DNA of 64,000 bases, from the NCBI GenBank assembly GCA_025677815.1, contig JAIXMP010000006.1, positions 682,001 through 746,000 on the forward strand. Direction: 5' to 3'. The stretch comes from Phascolomyces articulosus. Lineage: Eukaryota > Mucoromycota > Mucoromycetes > Mucorales > Lichtheimiaceae. The notes beneath the pieces were generated by a model that saw only the letters and a list, made by a program, of their open reading frames with translations, did not search any database and had not been told where the DNA came from. The translations under genes were made by a program, and so were the position numbers. Shown here in pieces: positions 23,688 through 34,789 of this stretch (positions are counted from its first letter, which is position 1; each line of letters opens with the position of its first letter).

Positions 23688-25328
23688 TTATTGAATCAAA
23701 AATGTTTCTTTGTTTAAATTACAGTCAGAAAAAAAATCTTCATTACTTATTATTTCACAACATCCAATAGCTTTATAGAATTCTTCTCCTTGTTCCTTTT
23801 TTATGACGGGATAGTAGCGGTGAAAAATATCGCTTTTAAACGAAATTTCAGAAAGGATGACATATTGTGCAGAAGAGCCATCCAAACTGTCTGCTAAATC
23901 ACCAAAATTAATCCATGGAGCCATTCGATAATCATCACTTTCATAGTTACACCAGCACAAGTTTTCCTTTTTTACCCTCATGAATCTTGACAATTGTTGA
24001 AGTTTTTTAGAGATTTTATCGAAAAATGAATTTCCAGCAAAATCCCCATAGCTACCATAAGGATCCAATATGATTCTTTTCATTTCATTTGTTTCAGATA
24101 GTTGAACAAGTATAGACAGACAATATTTTCGTTTATCAACAAAATCATTGATACTGTCAGGAATTGTTGGTATATCTTCTCTTCGTATAGTTAAATTGTT
24201 ATTATCGATGGATCGGTTGTTTTTAACATACGTAGTTGTAACATGCATGGTTTTTTCAATTATATCGTAATTTTGAAATGAGGTGGCCATTATTCTACGT
24301 ATAATGTGTTTACCATTAACACCGGTCCATGATGGCAAAAACTTGTACTTTTTAATTGTTGATTCATAAGATAAATGATTATTTTGAAAGAACAAAATCC
24401 TGATATCTTTTTTAGCTAAAAGTCCATAAAATTGAATCATCAAGTCTTCTAATGGTTGGTTATAATCGATTTTGATTTTGTCGATAAATTCTGGGAAAAG
24501 TTGAACGAGTGCAAAAACACGGTCGTGTTCTTTGGTGCTTGTTCGTTGATGTGCATGGAATAGAATTTGTGCTACGTTTAGTTCAGAAGATGATTTTAAT
24601 AAATTAGCAATTTCATCGTATCCTCCAAATGTATGTATGTCTCTTCCGACAAATAATAATCTTCTTGACTTTATTATCTCTTCTAAAGTCCATAAACGTT
24701 TGAAATATTGCTGTTTGCTTGCACTTAAATGTTCTTTATGAGAGTAATCAGGTACAAATGCAACGGTGCAATAAGCATTTTCGTATATATGGTGCATGTT
24801 GCGTATTTCACGTTGTTTTTCTTCTTTATTGTCTTGATTGATGCATAATTGGTCGTACCATATATATTTGATGTTGTGTTGTTGACATATTCGTTGAATA
24901 ATGACTTCAAATTTAACGTATTTGATTGTTTTTGTAAAGTAATAGTTTTCATCGTCAATGATGCTCAGAACGTCATATATCTTCTCCAATTTACTATTAT
25001 GTTCTGTCTTGTTTCGAGGAATAACCATATCAGGAAATATATCGTCATACGAAATTATCTCATGTCTGCCTTCGTCAATTCGTTTGTGTTTTCCAGTGGA
25101 TTCATTGAACACTATATCACCAGATTGATTCCATGAATACGATAATGCGCAGTAACCTTCGTTCACTTGAGATCCATCGACTGGTTTCATGTCAGAAATG
25201 CAAACAAGTTTGGTAGGCATAAAGTCTGGTTTGGGCAAATCATTGTGGATTGTTATGGTTGGTTTTAGACGTTTGGGGATGTATCCGTTATAAAAATAAT
25301 ATTGAGCTCGCTCGTAGGTTATATACAT
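23688..25328 (-). CDS. HET-domain protein, 546 aa
   Basis: HET (heterokaryon incompatibility) domain proteins of fungi commonly take part in non-self recognition and regulated cell death; the domain is related to TIR folds. Single exon. Three HET blocks are visible: EGYCALSYSWNQ (about 58-68), KYIWYDQLCINQD (about 154-166) followed by REIRNMHHIYENAYCTVAFV, and FKRLWTLEEII. A C-terminal region of about 330 residues resembles nothing I recognise; there is no NACHT, ankyrin or WD array. Codon use is AT-rich, like the gene-poor surroundings, and there are no introns, unlike most genes here, which may point to a young or mobile gene. Whether it triggers cell death cannot be read from sequence. Confidence 0.88.
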   Translation of the reverse strand: MYITYERAQYYFYNGYIPKRLKPTITIHNDLPKPDFMPTKLVCISDMKPVDGSQVNEGYCALSYSWNQSGDIVFNESTGKHKRIDEGRHEIISYDDIFPDMVIPRNKTEHNSKLEKIYDVLSIIDDENYYFTKTIKYVKFEVIIQRICQQHNIKYIWYDQLCINQDNKEEKQREIRNMHHIYENAYCTVAFVPDYSHKEHLSASKQQYFKRLWTLEEIIKSRRLLFVGRDIHTFGGYDEIANLLKSSSELNVAQILFHAHQRTSTKEHDRVFALVQLFPEFIDKIKIDYNQPLEDLMIQFYGLLAKKDIRILFFQNNHLSYESTIKKYKFLPSWTGVNGKHIIRRIMATSFQNYDIIEKTMHVTTTYVKNNRSIDNNNLTIRREDIPTIPDSINDFVDKRKYCLSILVQLSETNEMKRIILDPYGSYGDFAGNSFFDKISKKLQQLSRFMRVKKENLCWCNYESDDYRMAPWINFGDLADSLDGSSAQYVILSEISFKSDIFHRYYPVIKKEQGEEFYKAIGCCEIISNEDFFSDCNLNKETFLIQ

Positions 25329-28300
25329 TGTTTCTATGATTATATATAAAATAAGTTTGACTCGTTAATTTATTTAATCAAAGATAGAAATAAAATTTTT
25401 TCTGTAAACTTACAGATAAAGAATCAACGAGTGATATTAATGAAAAAGTACAAGTTAATGTTCGGTGACATATAGTGGTGGTAGTTAATACGTGTCCTCT
25501 TAGCTGATGGCTTTTCCCATGTATTTTCTGGTAAATGAGTAGAGTTCTTGTAGATATAGACGGACACGTTGTAATGGAAGCTGTAAATAGTGAAAAAGTT
25601 GTGTTTTTAGTACGTAAAGAAGAGCACAAAAAAAAATAACGTTTTATAAATATATCTTTTCCTCACTAAAACTTGTGTGACATATTTCAAGTAGCTAGCT
25701 AAGCCAAAACTTTAAAGATCATCGTCAACCCATCCTATAAATAAATAGAATGAGTTATATTTGTTTATATACGGACGTGTAGAAAAGAAGGTGTTTTTAC
25801 TACTTGTTACTTTTTTCATCAAATCAATTGGAATAATATAAACTCTTCTAATCATGCCCTTGAATGCTTGACTCACTGCTGCCGAACGACTAGAAAACAA
25901 TACGATAAGAACGTAATAAAAGATTGTTAGAATATTAGAAAGGAAATGCCCAGCCCCACGACTTTGTGCAATACAGAAACACTGTTACGCAAAACAATAA
26001 TATTCCAAGCCCAATCTCTAAAACAGCCCAAAAAAAAACATTTAACCACTTTAGATTTGATACTTCACAAGAGCTCATACCATAATTCATCAAGTAAACT
26101 TCTTTAAACGTTAATATAAAGACAACAGCTTGTGTTGGGTATTTGTATTAATATTTTTTTCAACTTGAATAAGGGAAAAAGAGAAGGATCAATAAAGTGG
26201 AAAATATTTGGTGCAGCAGTAGTTATGCAACAGACAAGAGATATTGTCGTGAGTATCCTACTCAAGGTTTTTTATACTTTTTAAATGCAGTGTGGTCAAA
26301 ACACTGAAAATAGACCATTATAATCCTGTCTATTAATTACTTAAACCCAATAACAAAACTCGCTTAATAAAGAGCATAATGAGAATATGACCGTTGTTGT
26401 AAGAATCTTTGTTATTTTATGTTACGTAAACTTAGACACAAACAATGGGTAGCTATTAGGAAGAAAAATGAAAAGGGACCTTTAAAAAATGTGTTACCCA
26501 GAGACAGTGATGTAAGTTTTACTACTACCTGACAACAAATATATTTTTCTGGTAGTTCTTATGTAAACTAACTTTGCTGCAATGTCTTTTTTGAGTAAAA
26601 AAGGGAGGACACCACTATCACAAATGCTACTCCTTTAGAATATAATAAATGTCATAAGTTATAAACTGACCATTACATCAGGCAGTAGAACCGCATTGCT
26701 GTTGCTATTGTCAAAATGTAAATGATGCAATATCATTGTTTATCGATGCGTTTTTCTTCAGAAAATCTGTACTACGTACTTACGCACAAGTTCAGTTCTC
26801 ATACTGTCTAGAGTCTAGAATAAGTGAAGACTTGTTACGCAGCATATATTTTTCTTCTGCCCTTTATAAAAATTATCGATAAGCTTAGGTTTTGAGGTAG
26901 ACACTGATCTTTACCCGGTCGCGCATTGCCTCTTTAAGTAATTATGCATTATTAGAAATGTTTGATGTGGTGATGATGAAAAGCGATGGGCATCTTCATT
27001 ATTAGATAAGCCAACAATAGGTAATACAATAAATACTATGTATAGACGCAATGATATTTGTATTATGTCTAATATGATGAAGACGACATTCTGCACAAAA
27101 ACATTATTTAATTGAGTCACCTACGTACTACAACTCCATCTTGATGAGAAATAAAAGATCTGACTTACAACATGAATGAGATGTCATTAAACTTTTAATC
27201 TCATTGTTCCACCATGAATGATAGAGAGGACCTAAGAAAAATGATCCCAAAATGGCTATTAATGGAATGTATGGGATAGGATCTGACGAATACCTATGAA
27301 TTGGCTGTGCATAAATATGCTTTGTAACCTCTTCGATTGCTCAGTGGTATTATTGCCAAAATCGACTGATTGTGTCTGCTTGCTCCCAACGAATATGGCC
27401 TTTGACCAATCTATTTAAATTGAAGAACCTTTCATTAATATCCAGTTTTACGATAACATATTATATATACTCATATAATCGACCTATGCTGCATATAATT
27501 CAGTAAGTTGCCTTGGTATATTTCCTTTAAGCTCAAGTCGTATACCATCTTAGTTTTGGCGTGTTATACCTTTGTACTAATTATCCATAAACCCTTCAGT
27601 AAAAAATTTGAAGAGAGGGTATATAAAATTGACTTCGTAGGTACTGGTTTTGGTCGCTGGTGTACAAAATTTTAAAAACTTACGGTGATTTTGACTGCGC
27701 TTGCGGTATGGATAAGAAATATAGAGAATAACAGAGTGTATCTTATAGAGAAAGATTAATAAAAGTCCTGTAAATATCAAAATAGTAGATTTATAATATG
27801 ATGATAAAAGATAGTATATAAAATGAATAATGTTTACCTACAACTGCAGCTCTTTTATATTTTCATACCTAATAACAGAATATTCAGCGAATTCTCTATG
27901 TGGCTCGACTTGGATTATTACTAGTACTTTGTTATGCACATGAGCAAATAATACATGTGATAATGGAGATTACATTACGCCATTTCATAGATCATGGTCG
28001 TATGTGTTATGTGATTTGTTGATAGGTGGTTTATATATAAATATTATAACTATCCCACCCTTACTTGTACAACCAGAAGGTATACCGTTTTTTTATAATG
28101 TTTATATATTATCATTGGAATGAGGATTTATGTATAGCAGCCAATGAATATTTATTTATTATTTTATTGGTATATATAGCAGCAAGATGTAATTGTATCG
28201 GTGGTTGTCATTACTTTCTGGGAAGTGTGGTGGATATGTAGGTATACGACATTCATGTCCCTTGGTACCCATTAAAACAATAACACGATCCACCGTATAT

Positions 28301-28892
28301 AAATAGAAAATATGGGGTTTTTATGGAAAATCTCAAAATAATAATGTATCCATTTAAATGTGATGAGGGTTTATCACTGCTGTTTTCCTTACAATTAGTT
28401 ACATATAAATATAAATTACATATCTATATATTCCATATTATAGCAATTACATAAGAAAGAAATTTTCAGTGATGACAGTGCCTTTTTAAAACAGCAACAA
28501 AAAAGTACTTATTCAACTAAGATTGCTTTATGTAATTTGACCCACATAATAATGATATTTAAAAACAGCCGTATTTTTTGAGTTCTTTGATAGTAGCTGA
28601 TAGATTATAACATATTTATAAGCTAATTTCATATATTTATGAGAAGCAATCATCCATAAATTCTAACCTATAAAAGTTACAATACTATAGAGTAAAAGTG
28701 GACTGAATATTGTGGTTATAAAATATTTTAATTTTACACTGCCAAATTGCATGCTGGTGACTTGGTTATACCATCAAGAAGGAGAGCTGCTTGATTTACG
28801 CTCCTTTCTTTTTTTATTAATTTTTATTTTTTCAAACTTACCTACTTTTTTTTTACAATACATATAAATATACCTTTAAACATTAAAAAATA
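25329..28892. other. 3.5-kb AT-rich interval without a confident gene
   Basis: Only short, possibly spliceable fragments are present. Minus strand: a hydrophobic frame beginning MNYGMSSCEVSNLKW near 26089, a basic stretch RSAAVSQAFKGMIRRVYIIP near 25886, and LPLQRVRLYLQELYSF near 25577. Minus strand 27.8-27.1 kb: pieces including GPLYHSWW reminiscent of the Mpv17/PMP22 family, but frames conflict. Plus strand 27962-28241: two frames joinable by a phase-compatible intron. None has a verified start, so no gene is called. Confidence 0.35.
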
Positions 28893-30003
28893 ATGGCAGA
28901 TAGTAGCAGCAATAATAATAATAATAACAATCAAACACCTAGTGGCGCTTCACCTGCTACGAATTCATTGACTCCCATGGAACTTGATGTGAATGCAGCT
29001 ACTACACCTGAACAACAGCAGCAATTACAAATGACACCTAGTGGATCTACAGAATTCCAAAATCCTAATCAAGTGTCTTCCATGCCACCACCAGCCGTAC
29101 CAACACCTACTCTTCAACAACAACAGCCTCAAGTAGGAATGAACTTGACACCTAATACCAATGCTACCAATGCACCTACAGCAGCAGCACCTACGATGAG
29201 TACCGCTCCAACAACGACACCTGCCCTTACTCATGCTAATGCAATGGCATCATCGTCATCAGCAACCGCTGCGACTGGTCCTACTATTGCTTCATCGTCT
29301 TCGTCTTCAGCACCCAGTATTATTGGAGCAAATACAACGCCACCTATTGCCGCTATCGAAAATGATTTAAATAAACGTGAAAAGACGTTGGCCGAATTTT
29401 TAGCCATGATGGATAATTATACGCCAATTGTAAATTTACCTATTTTCTTCTTTCGAGTATCAAAACAAAAAGTAGTTGCTGGTGTACTGATGCTTCATGA
29501 ATGTCTCTTTTTTATTTAGATACCAGATGCTGTTACAGATTACTATTTAGGTAGAACTGGTTTCGACTGTGAGGATGTGCGAATGTAAGTAGAGGAGGTT
29601 CTATTTAAAGGGATCAGACGTTTGTATATATATGCATATATAGAATTGATTAGAGAGTCTCATCTAATCTATATCCGTGAATTGGATGTGTATTTTTTTT
29701 TTTAAAAAAGAAAACGATTGTTGGCTTTAGCGGCTCAAAAGTTTGTTGCAGATATTGCTACGGATGCATTTCAATATTGTAAAGTGCGACAATCAGGTAA
29801 TCGAAAGACTGGCAAGGTAAGACTTTTACTATTGATGTTGGATTAATAGAAGGAAGTAGGAAAAGTGATAGGTATGGTTTCAAGGATAGAAATTAAAGAA
29901 TATACATCCATAGGATCGCAAGGCAGTACTTACCATGGAAGATTTATCACAAGCATTAGCTGAATATGGCGTCAATGTCAAAAAACCAGATTATTATTCA
30001 TAA
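28893..30003 (+). CDS. TAF10: TFIID/SAGA subunit TAF10, 265 aa
   Basis: Histone-fold subunit shared by TFIID and SAGA, acting in RNA polymerase II initiation. Four exons: 28893-29429, 29520-29584, 29711-29816 and 29914-30003. Residues 1-155 are a disordered Asn/Thr/Pro/Ala-rich extension. The conserved histone-fold core starts with LAEFLAMMDNYTPIIPDAVT, continues with YYLGRTGFDCEDVRIKRLLA and AAQKFVADIATDAFQY, and ends with LTMEDLSQALAEYG and the hallmark C-terminus KKPDYY. The ATG follows a T-rich leader. The next gene on the same strand starts about 170 bp downstream. Orthology is clear; the N-terminal extension is lineage-specific. Confidence 0.96.
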
Positions 30004-30174
30004 AACAGTGGTTTTCTTATATAAACGAGAAAAAAAATACACATATAAACTTTGTATATAAATTTATCCCATTTTTTATTATCATTAAAAAATAACATTT
30101 CTTTTTTTTTTTCCTTCTTGGAATATATACGTGTTTTTTCTCTTTCAATGGTATTTATTATTATTAAGAAAACC

Positions 30175-31871
30175 ATGAATCCATTATCCCCATGCCCCTC
30201 CTCTTCTGGCTCTTCTACAGATGAAGATGAAGCACGCGAAATATTGATAAAAGAAAAAGAACATCAAGAAAAACGAGAACAAAGACGTCGAGAAAAACGT
30301 CGTATGCCAGACGATCAACGCGATCAACACGATCTTGAATTAGCTCGTCGTTTGCAGGAACAAGAAATGTCTATTCTTAATCATGAAGACACCGATTTCG
30401 CATTCGCACAAAAGCTTCAAAGACAGCTTGAACAAGAGAATGAAAATAATAAGAATAATAATCACAGTAGTTCATCCACGACGACGACCAACATCTATGA
30501 TGATTTAGAAGCTGATCTGGCATTGGCTCGACAATTACAATTAGAAGAAGAATTACAAGAACATAGTCGTAAAAGTCCTTCTCCTTCTCTTGTATGCTGG
30601 ACAAAAGATGCAACACCTGATCCGAAACACGAATTAATAGATCCAACACCTGATCTTCACCAGTTATTTATGGCATTTGATCAACAATATTTTAAAGGGC
30701 AACTTGCTTCTGTCGAGGTGAGGTTTATTAAAGAGATAAACAGTGTTTACCTGGAAGGTCAAAAATCAAGTTTAATTAAAATGGACTTTGATTCCACCCA
30801 ATTATTAGGTCAAATGGTCCACCAGAATGACGTTATGGTAATAACTTACAGTAATAGATGAAAATGATAAATGTGTGATTATTCTTACCTGATGAGTTTT
30901 TTAGTGCTGGGATTTGTGAATATAATGCAGGTTATGTTGTCATTAAATTATCTGAACCATTACTGAAGTTTCGATCGCGTGAAGATATGGTGAATACATT
31001 ATTAGTAAGTGACGATCTCTTAAAAATGTATGATATATACATATGCGAAACTGACAGGGTGAATTATATAGCATGAAATGATACATGCATTATTGTTTAT
31101 TCAATTGAGAATAGATGATCATGGTATGTTTAGTGATAAATTCAGTATGTTTATGTATACAACAACATGTAAATAACACGATGGACTTAATTTGTTTATA
31201 ACACAGATGGGCATGGTCCTTATTTTTTACGAGAAGCAGATCGTATCAATAAACTGGCGGGAACGAATATTACTGTATATCACAAGTAAAGTGTTGTCGA
31301 ACTTTTTTTATTACGTATAATATATTTATTCATCAAATCGAAGAAATGATACGATGTTCATTTATATAGTTTTCATGATGAAGTGAGCCATTATCGACGC
31401 CACATTTGGAAGTGTGATGTATGTGTACATCTTTACGCAAAGAATTCCTATTGAATTATATAATCCTGTTATTCACTACCAAATTAATGAACAAAACAAA
31501 ACAATTTTATAGGGACCATGCAAAGATAGACCTCCATTTTATGGAAAAGTGTGTCGATCCATGAATAGGTGAGTTTTTATTTCTCATGATTAAATTGACA
31601 CGTATAAAGAAAGATGATACAGATAACTCATCATGCCACGTGCATCATATTATTATATAGACCACCGCAACCAGCCGATACTTGGTTCAATCAACATCAA
31701 CTGACATGTGGAGGTACATTTACCAAAATCGCTGAACCGGAAGGATTTAAAGATAAAAACAAGAAAAAACGTCCTGTTGCCAAGATCACTGACTTTTTCA
31801 AAGATTGGGATGAAGAAGTGAAAATAGTGGATAAAGACGAGTTTATGAAGAAAAAATCAAAACAACAGTGA
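30175..31871 (+). CDS. Spartan (SPRTN)-type DNA-protein crosslink protease, 372 aa
   Basis: SprT-family metalloprotease that cleaves proteins crosslinked to DNA. Eight exons: 30175-30717, 30809-30837, 30905-31004, 31072-31123, 31207-31285, 31370-31418, 31513-31568 and 31661-31871. The 29-nt exon 2 restores the conserved VKWSTRMTLCAGIC. The zinc site is HEMIH (225-229), with the third ligand probably His244 in DGHGP at human-like spacing. Then come NKLAGTNITVYHNFHDEV, KCDGPCKDRPPFYG and TCGGTFTKI. Before the protease, three helices of one pattern (53-64, 74-86, 114-126; D-L/F-x-x-A-x-x-L-Q with acidic flanks) resemble UIM/MIU ubiquitin-binding motifs. Near the end KITDFF (344-349) resembles a PCNA-binding PIP box lacking the first Gln. 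An in-frame ATG at 30148 would add nine residues. Confidence 0.93.
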
Positions 31872-32208
31872 TCGTGCATTTGTATTATTATTATCATGGG
31901 TTATTTTATTCAATCATTCTTTCTCCTCCCTCCCCAAAAATAAAAAAACTCCGGAAAGGAATAGCGTGTTTAGTTACCTGACTGTACTTGACTTACCTGC
32001 CTGCATTGGATGGGAAAAGTTACTTTTTTGATGCAAATGGTTCAAAAGATCTGTCCTTTCCTTTTTTCTTTTTTAACGCCTCTTTTTCCTTTTTTTTTTT
32101 ATATAACTTTACATCTTTAACTTATATATCCATATACACTTGCATTTTTAATCCTTTTTCTATTACTTTTATTATCCTTCTCACTTTACATAAACTAGTA
32201 AAAACACC
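31872..32208. promoter_or_regulatory. Spacer and leader of the DUF4112 gene
   Basis: Non-coding spacer of 337 bp between two plus-strand genes, T/C-rich from 32050 on, with a TATATAAC near 32099. It probably holds the terminator of the Spartan-like gene and the promoter of the DUF4112 gene. No open frame is convincing. Confidence 0.4.
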
Positions 32209-33237
32209 ATGAGTAAATATGTCGCCAAGCTCGCGCTTGGTAAAGCTGCAGATCATATACAAAATAAACCATCGATTGTTGAAAGAGATCCTGAAATACA
32301 AGCAGCGATTGAAGCCACGTCAGCTTCTACCAAGAAACATTGGTGGAAAAAACGCCCTCAAGCAGATATGATTCTAAGTGCTCATGATCGACAAATTCTT
32401 CGTCGAGTCAAATCGCGTGCTTGGCATTTGGATTGTGGTTTTGATTGTTGTTGTTGTACGGTAGGGTTGGATGGTATTATTGGTAAGTAATGATCATATA
32501 GGAATAATGGTGGGGTTATTTGTTGTAGACTGAATAATTTCTTGTTCTGAAACTGACGCATGACAAATACTCTCCCCATCCTTTTATATATATATATAGG
32601 AATTATACCTGGTGTAGGGGATGTGATTTGCTTATTCTTGGCATTGAATTTGGTACGTGTAGCTAGTAAAGCTAACCTTCCAAATAATATCTTGTATAAA
32701 ATGCTTGTAAACGTATTTGTCGATTTTGTGTAAGTTTAGAATTTCCTATTTATTTTAATAAACCTTATCATTGTGTAATCACCTATACGTCGATCATTGA
32801 TTTATTTTAATTTTGTATATAAATATAAACATATAATAGGCTGGGCTTAACACCATTCGTGGGTGATGTCTTGGACATAGTAAGTCTCTCACTTTTTATT
32901 TTACAATGACATTTATTAGTATGACCAATGATTATAAAAATGGATTTTTGAGTAACTGTTCTTATTCTCATAGTTTTTTAAATGTAATTGGCGAAATTAT
33001 CTAATCTTGGAAGAATATTTATTTTTACGACGACGGGATGAATTACGTGATGAAAGAGGAGTTGGAGGTGATTATGGAAGTACAGGAAATAGTAAAGCAC
33101 GTGCTGCTATTACAGAAGGAGGAGGAGAAGGATCATCAACATCGCCTTCAACTGATACAAAGCCTGACCCAAAGAATAATGGAAAACATGGTAAAAAAAT
33201 AGTCAACAGCAAAAGTTCCAATGGAAAAGTGAAATAA
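32209..33237 (+). CDS. DUF4112 family protein, 235 aa
   Basis: A conserved protein of unknown function found in fungi and bacteria. Four exons: 32209-32482, 32600-32729, 32840-32879 and 32974-33237. The core begins around residue 64 with ILRRVKSRAWHLDCGFDCCCCTVGLDGIIGIIPGVGDVI (residues about 64-102, quoted in part), continues with a hydrophobic segment ending in LALNLVRVA, and ends with LGLTPFVGDVLDIFFKCNWRN. The paired G-x-x-P-x-x-G-D motifs are the family hallmark and suggest membrane association. The Cys cluster GFDCCCC is eye-catching and could be palmitoylated (inference). The C-terminus is Gly/Ser/Lys-rich and disordered. It converges on the CsbD-like gene with a 217-bp gap. Confidence 0.88.
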
Positions 33238-33454
33238 GGAGCGAGCTGGTAGATGTTGTCTCCAAATAATATAATAAAAAAAATACACATATGGACCATG
33301 GTGGATGTATTTTTTTTTATAATAATGTATAATATTTTATTTATAAGAAAAATAAGATATGAATTACTCTTTTTCAATGACGATAATAAGAGATCATACA
33401 TCGTCTCTTAAATTTTAATTATATAATATAGAGTCATATACACACCTTCTTTTT

Positions 33455-34471
33455 TTATCGTTTCAACCGATTTATTTCTTCTTGTCCTTCACGCGCTCTT
33501 AATTGTGCCTTGGCTTGCATTTCTGGATCTCCTGCCACATACCCAATTGCACTGGTCAATTTTCCCATAATGACATTATATTCACCATTCAACCAACTGG
33601 CTTCACCTAATCGTTGTCTTGATTCTGCTTCACGATAAGCTGTATCTGCCCATACTTCAGTAGATCTTCCTTGATCTTGCCAGGATTCCACACCAGATAA
33701 ATCACCCAAGGTGGCTTGCATTTGACCCGCCCGTTTCCAGAATCCACTCTTGATTTTATCCAAAGCAAGGTCCCCTCCGGGGTTTTCAACTAAATGTTCA
33801 GCAGAGATATCTTGATAACGTTGGGCATGGTCTTGGCGTGGTGAATAGGTTTTAGTAGGTTCAGGCTGAAGTCGGTATCGTTCTCGTAATTTTTCTTTCA
33901 TTTGTTGTGTTCTTGGGGAGGCTACTGGTTCTTCTTGTTGAAGTTGGTGTTCTTGAGTAAGGAGGGGGCTCGTTCCTTGGGTAGAAGAAGGTGGGTAGTT
34001 TTGGGGTGATTGTTGATTATGTGTTGGTGCCAATGGGTGCTGTTGTTCATAGGTAGGAGATGGAGGGGGCTGATGTCGTTGGGTTAATAGTATGGGTCGA
34101 GAGGTGGTGGATTCTTGATTAAAATGGGCTGACTGAGGAGGGGAAACTGATGAAGATTGTTGTTGCTGTTGCTCTTTTGTATTCCATGGCATAGATTGTT
34201 CTTTAGGTGGTGTTAAACTGGATGGCCATTGTTGTTGTGGTGGTTGTTTCTGTGTATGAATTGCCATGGGTTCTTTTTGTTGTTGTGGAAATGGTTGTGT
34301 ATTCAATGGCATAGCTTTCTCTTGTTCTTCTTGTTCTGATTTTGTTGCTGGTGATACAGAAGAAGAAGGTCGTCTTAAAGGTTGATCATATTGTGGTTGT
34401 ATACCTGGAATAACAGGTGCTAAACCTCCTCTCTTTTCATTTTCTTGTAAGTATGGATTATGTGTCGACAT
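33455..34471 (-). CDS. CsbD/Hmp1-like protein with Gln/Pro-rich N-terminus, 338 aa
   Basis: The C-terminal part (about 230-338) resembles the fungal mismatch base-pair and cruciform DNA recognition protein Hmp1, which ends in a CsbD-like motif: VIMGKLTSAIGYVAGDPEMQ followed by AREGQEEINRLKR. A repeated helical unit with KRAGQMQATLGDLSG precedes it. Residues 1-230 are Gln/Pro/Ser-rich with imperfect repeats around MPLNTQPF, MAIHTQKQ and MPWNTKEQ. Single exon. The frame extends 41 codons upstream, but MSTHNPYLQ at 34471 is chosen because upstream residues read as a translated leader. The DNA-structure-binding role is by family resemblance only and the function of CsbD domains is poorly known. 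Confidence 0.75.
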   Translation of the reverse strand: MSTHNPYLQENEKRGGLAPVIPGIQPQYDQPLRRPSSSVSPATKSEQEEQEKAMPLNTQPFPQQQKEPMAIHTQKQPPQQQWPSSLTPPKEQSMPWNTKEQQQQQSSSVSPPQSAHFNQESTTSRPILLTQRHQPPPSPTYEQQHPLAPTHNQQSPQNYPPSSTQGTSPLLTQEHQLQQEEPVASPRTQQMKEKLRERYRLQPEPTKTYSPRQDHAQRYQDISAEHLVENPGGDLALDKIKSGFWKRAGQMQATLGDLSGVESWQDQGRSTEVWADTAYREAESRQRLGEASWLNGEYNVIMGKLTSAIGYVAGDPEMQAKAQLRAREGQEEINRLKR

Positions 34472-34789
34472 GATGGTTTTTAAGAAGAAGTAAGAGAAAA
34501 AAAAAAAGAGAGAAAACAAAATACGGAAAATCCTGTTTTTGATAATAAGAAAGGGTCCAAGGGTTTTTTCAGTTGAACGATTCCATTTTTCCATTTGACC
34601 GTTTGACAGGGAAGCTTAAAAACCCCGAGCGGCGTTTAAATATTGACTTTGCATAAACTTGGCACATTTTCGAGTGGCTTGTAAAAAAAATTGGGATAAG
34701 CATCCAATCTCTACTCGACCTACACTTTTTTTTTGTTTTATATATATATCCTTTCTCTCTCTTTAAGGAACCTGAAAAATATATACAAA
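34472..34789. promoter_or_regulatory. Bidirectional promoter, CsbD-like gene / PA2G4 homologue
   Basis: Only 318 bp separate the start codons of two divergent genes, so both promoters must lie here or overlap. The middle (34610-34680) is less AT-rich (AACCCCGAGCGGCG); both ends are poly-T/poly-A leaders, and TATATATAT lies at 34740-34749 before the plus-strand gene. Confidence 0.55.
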
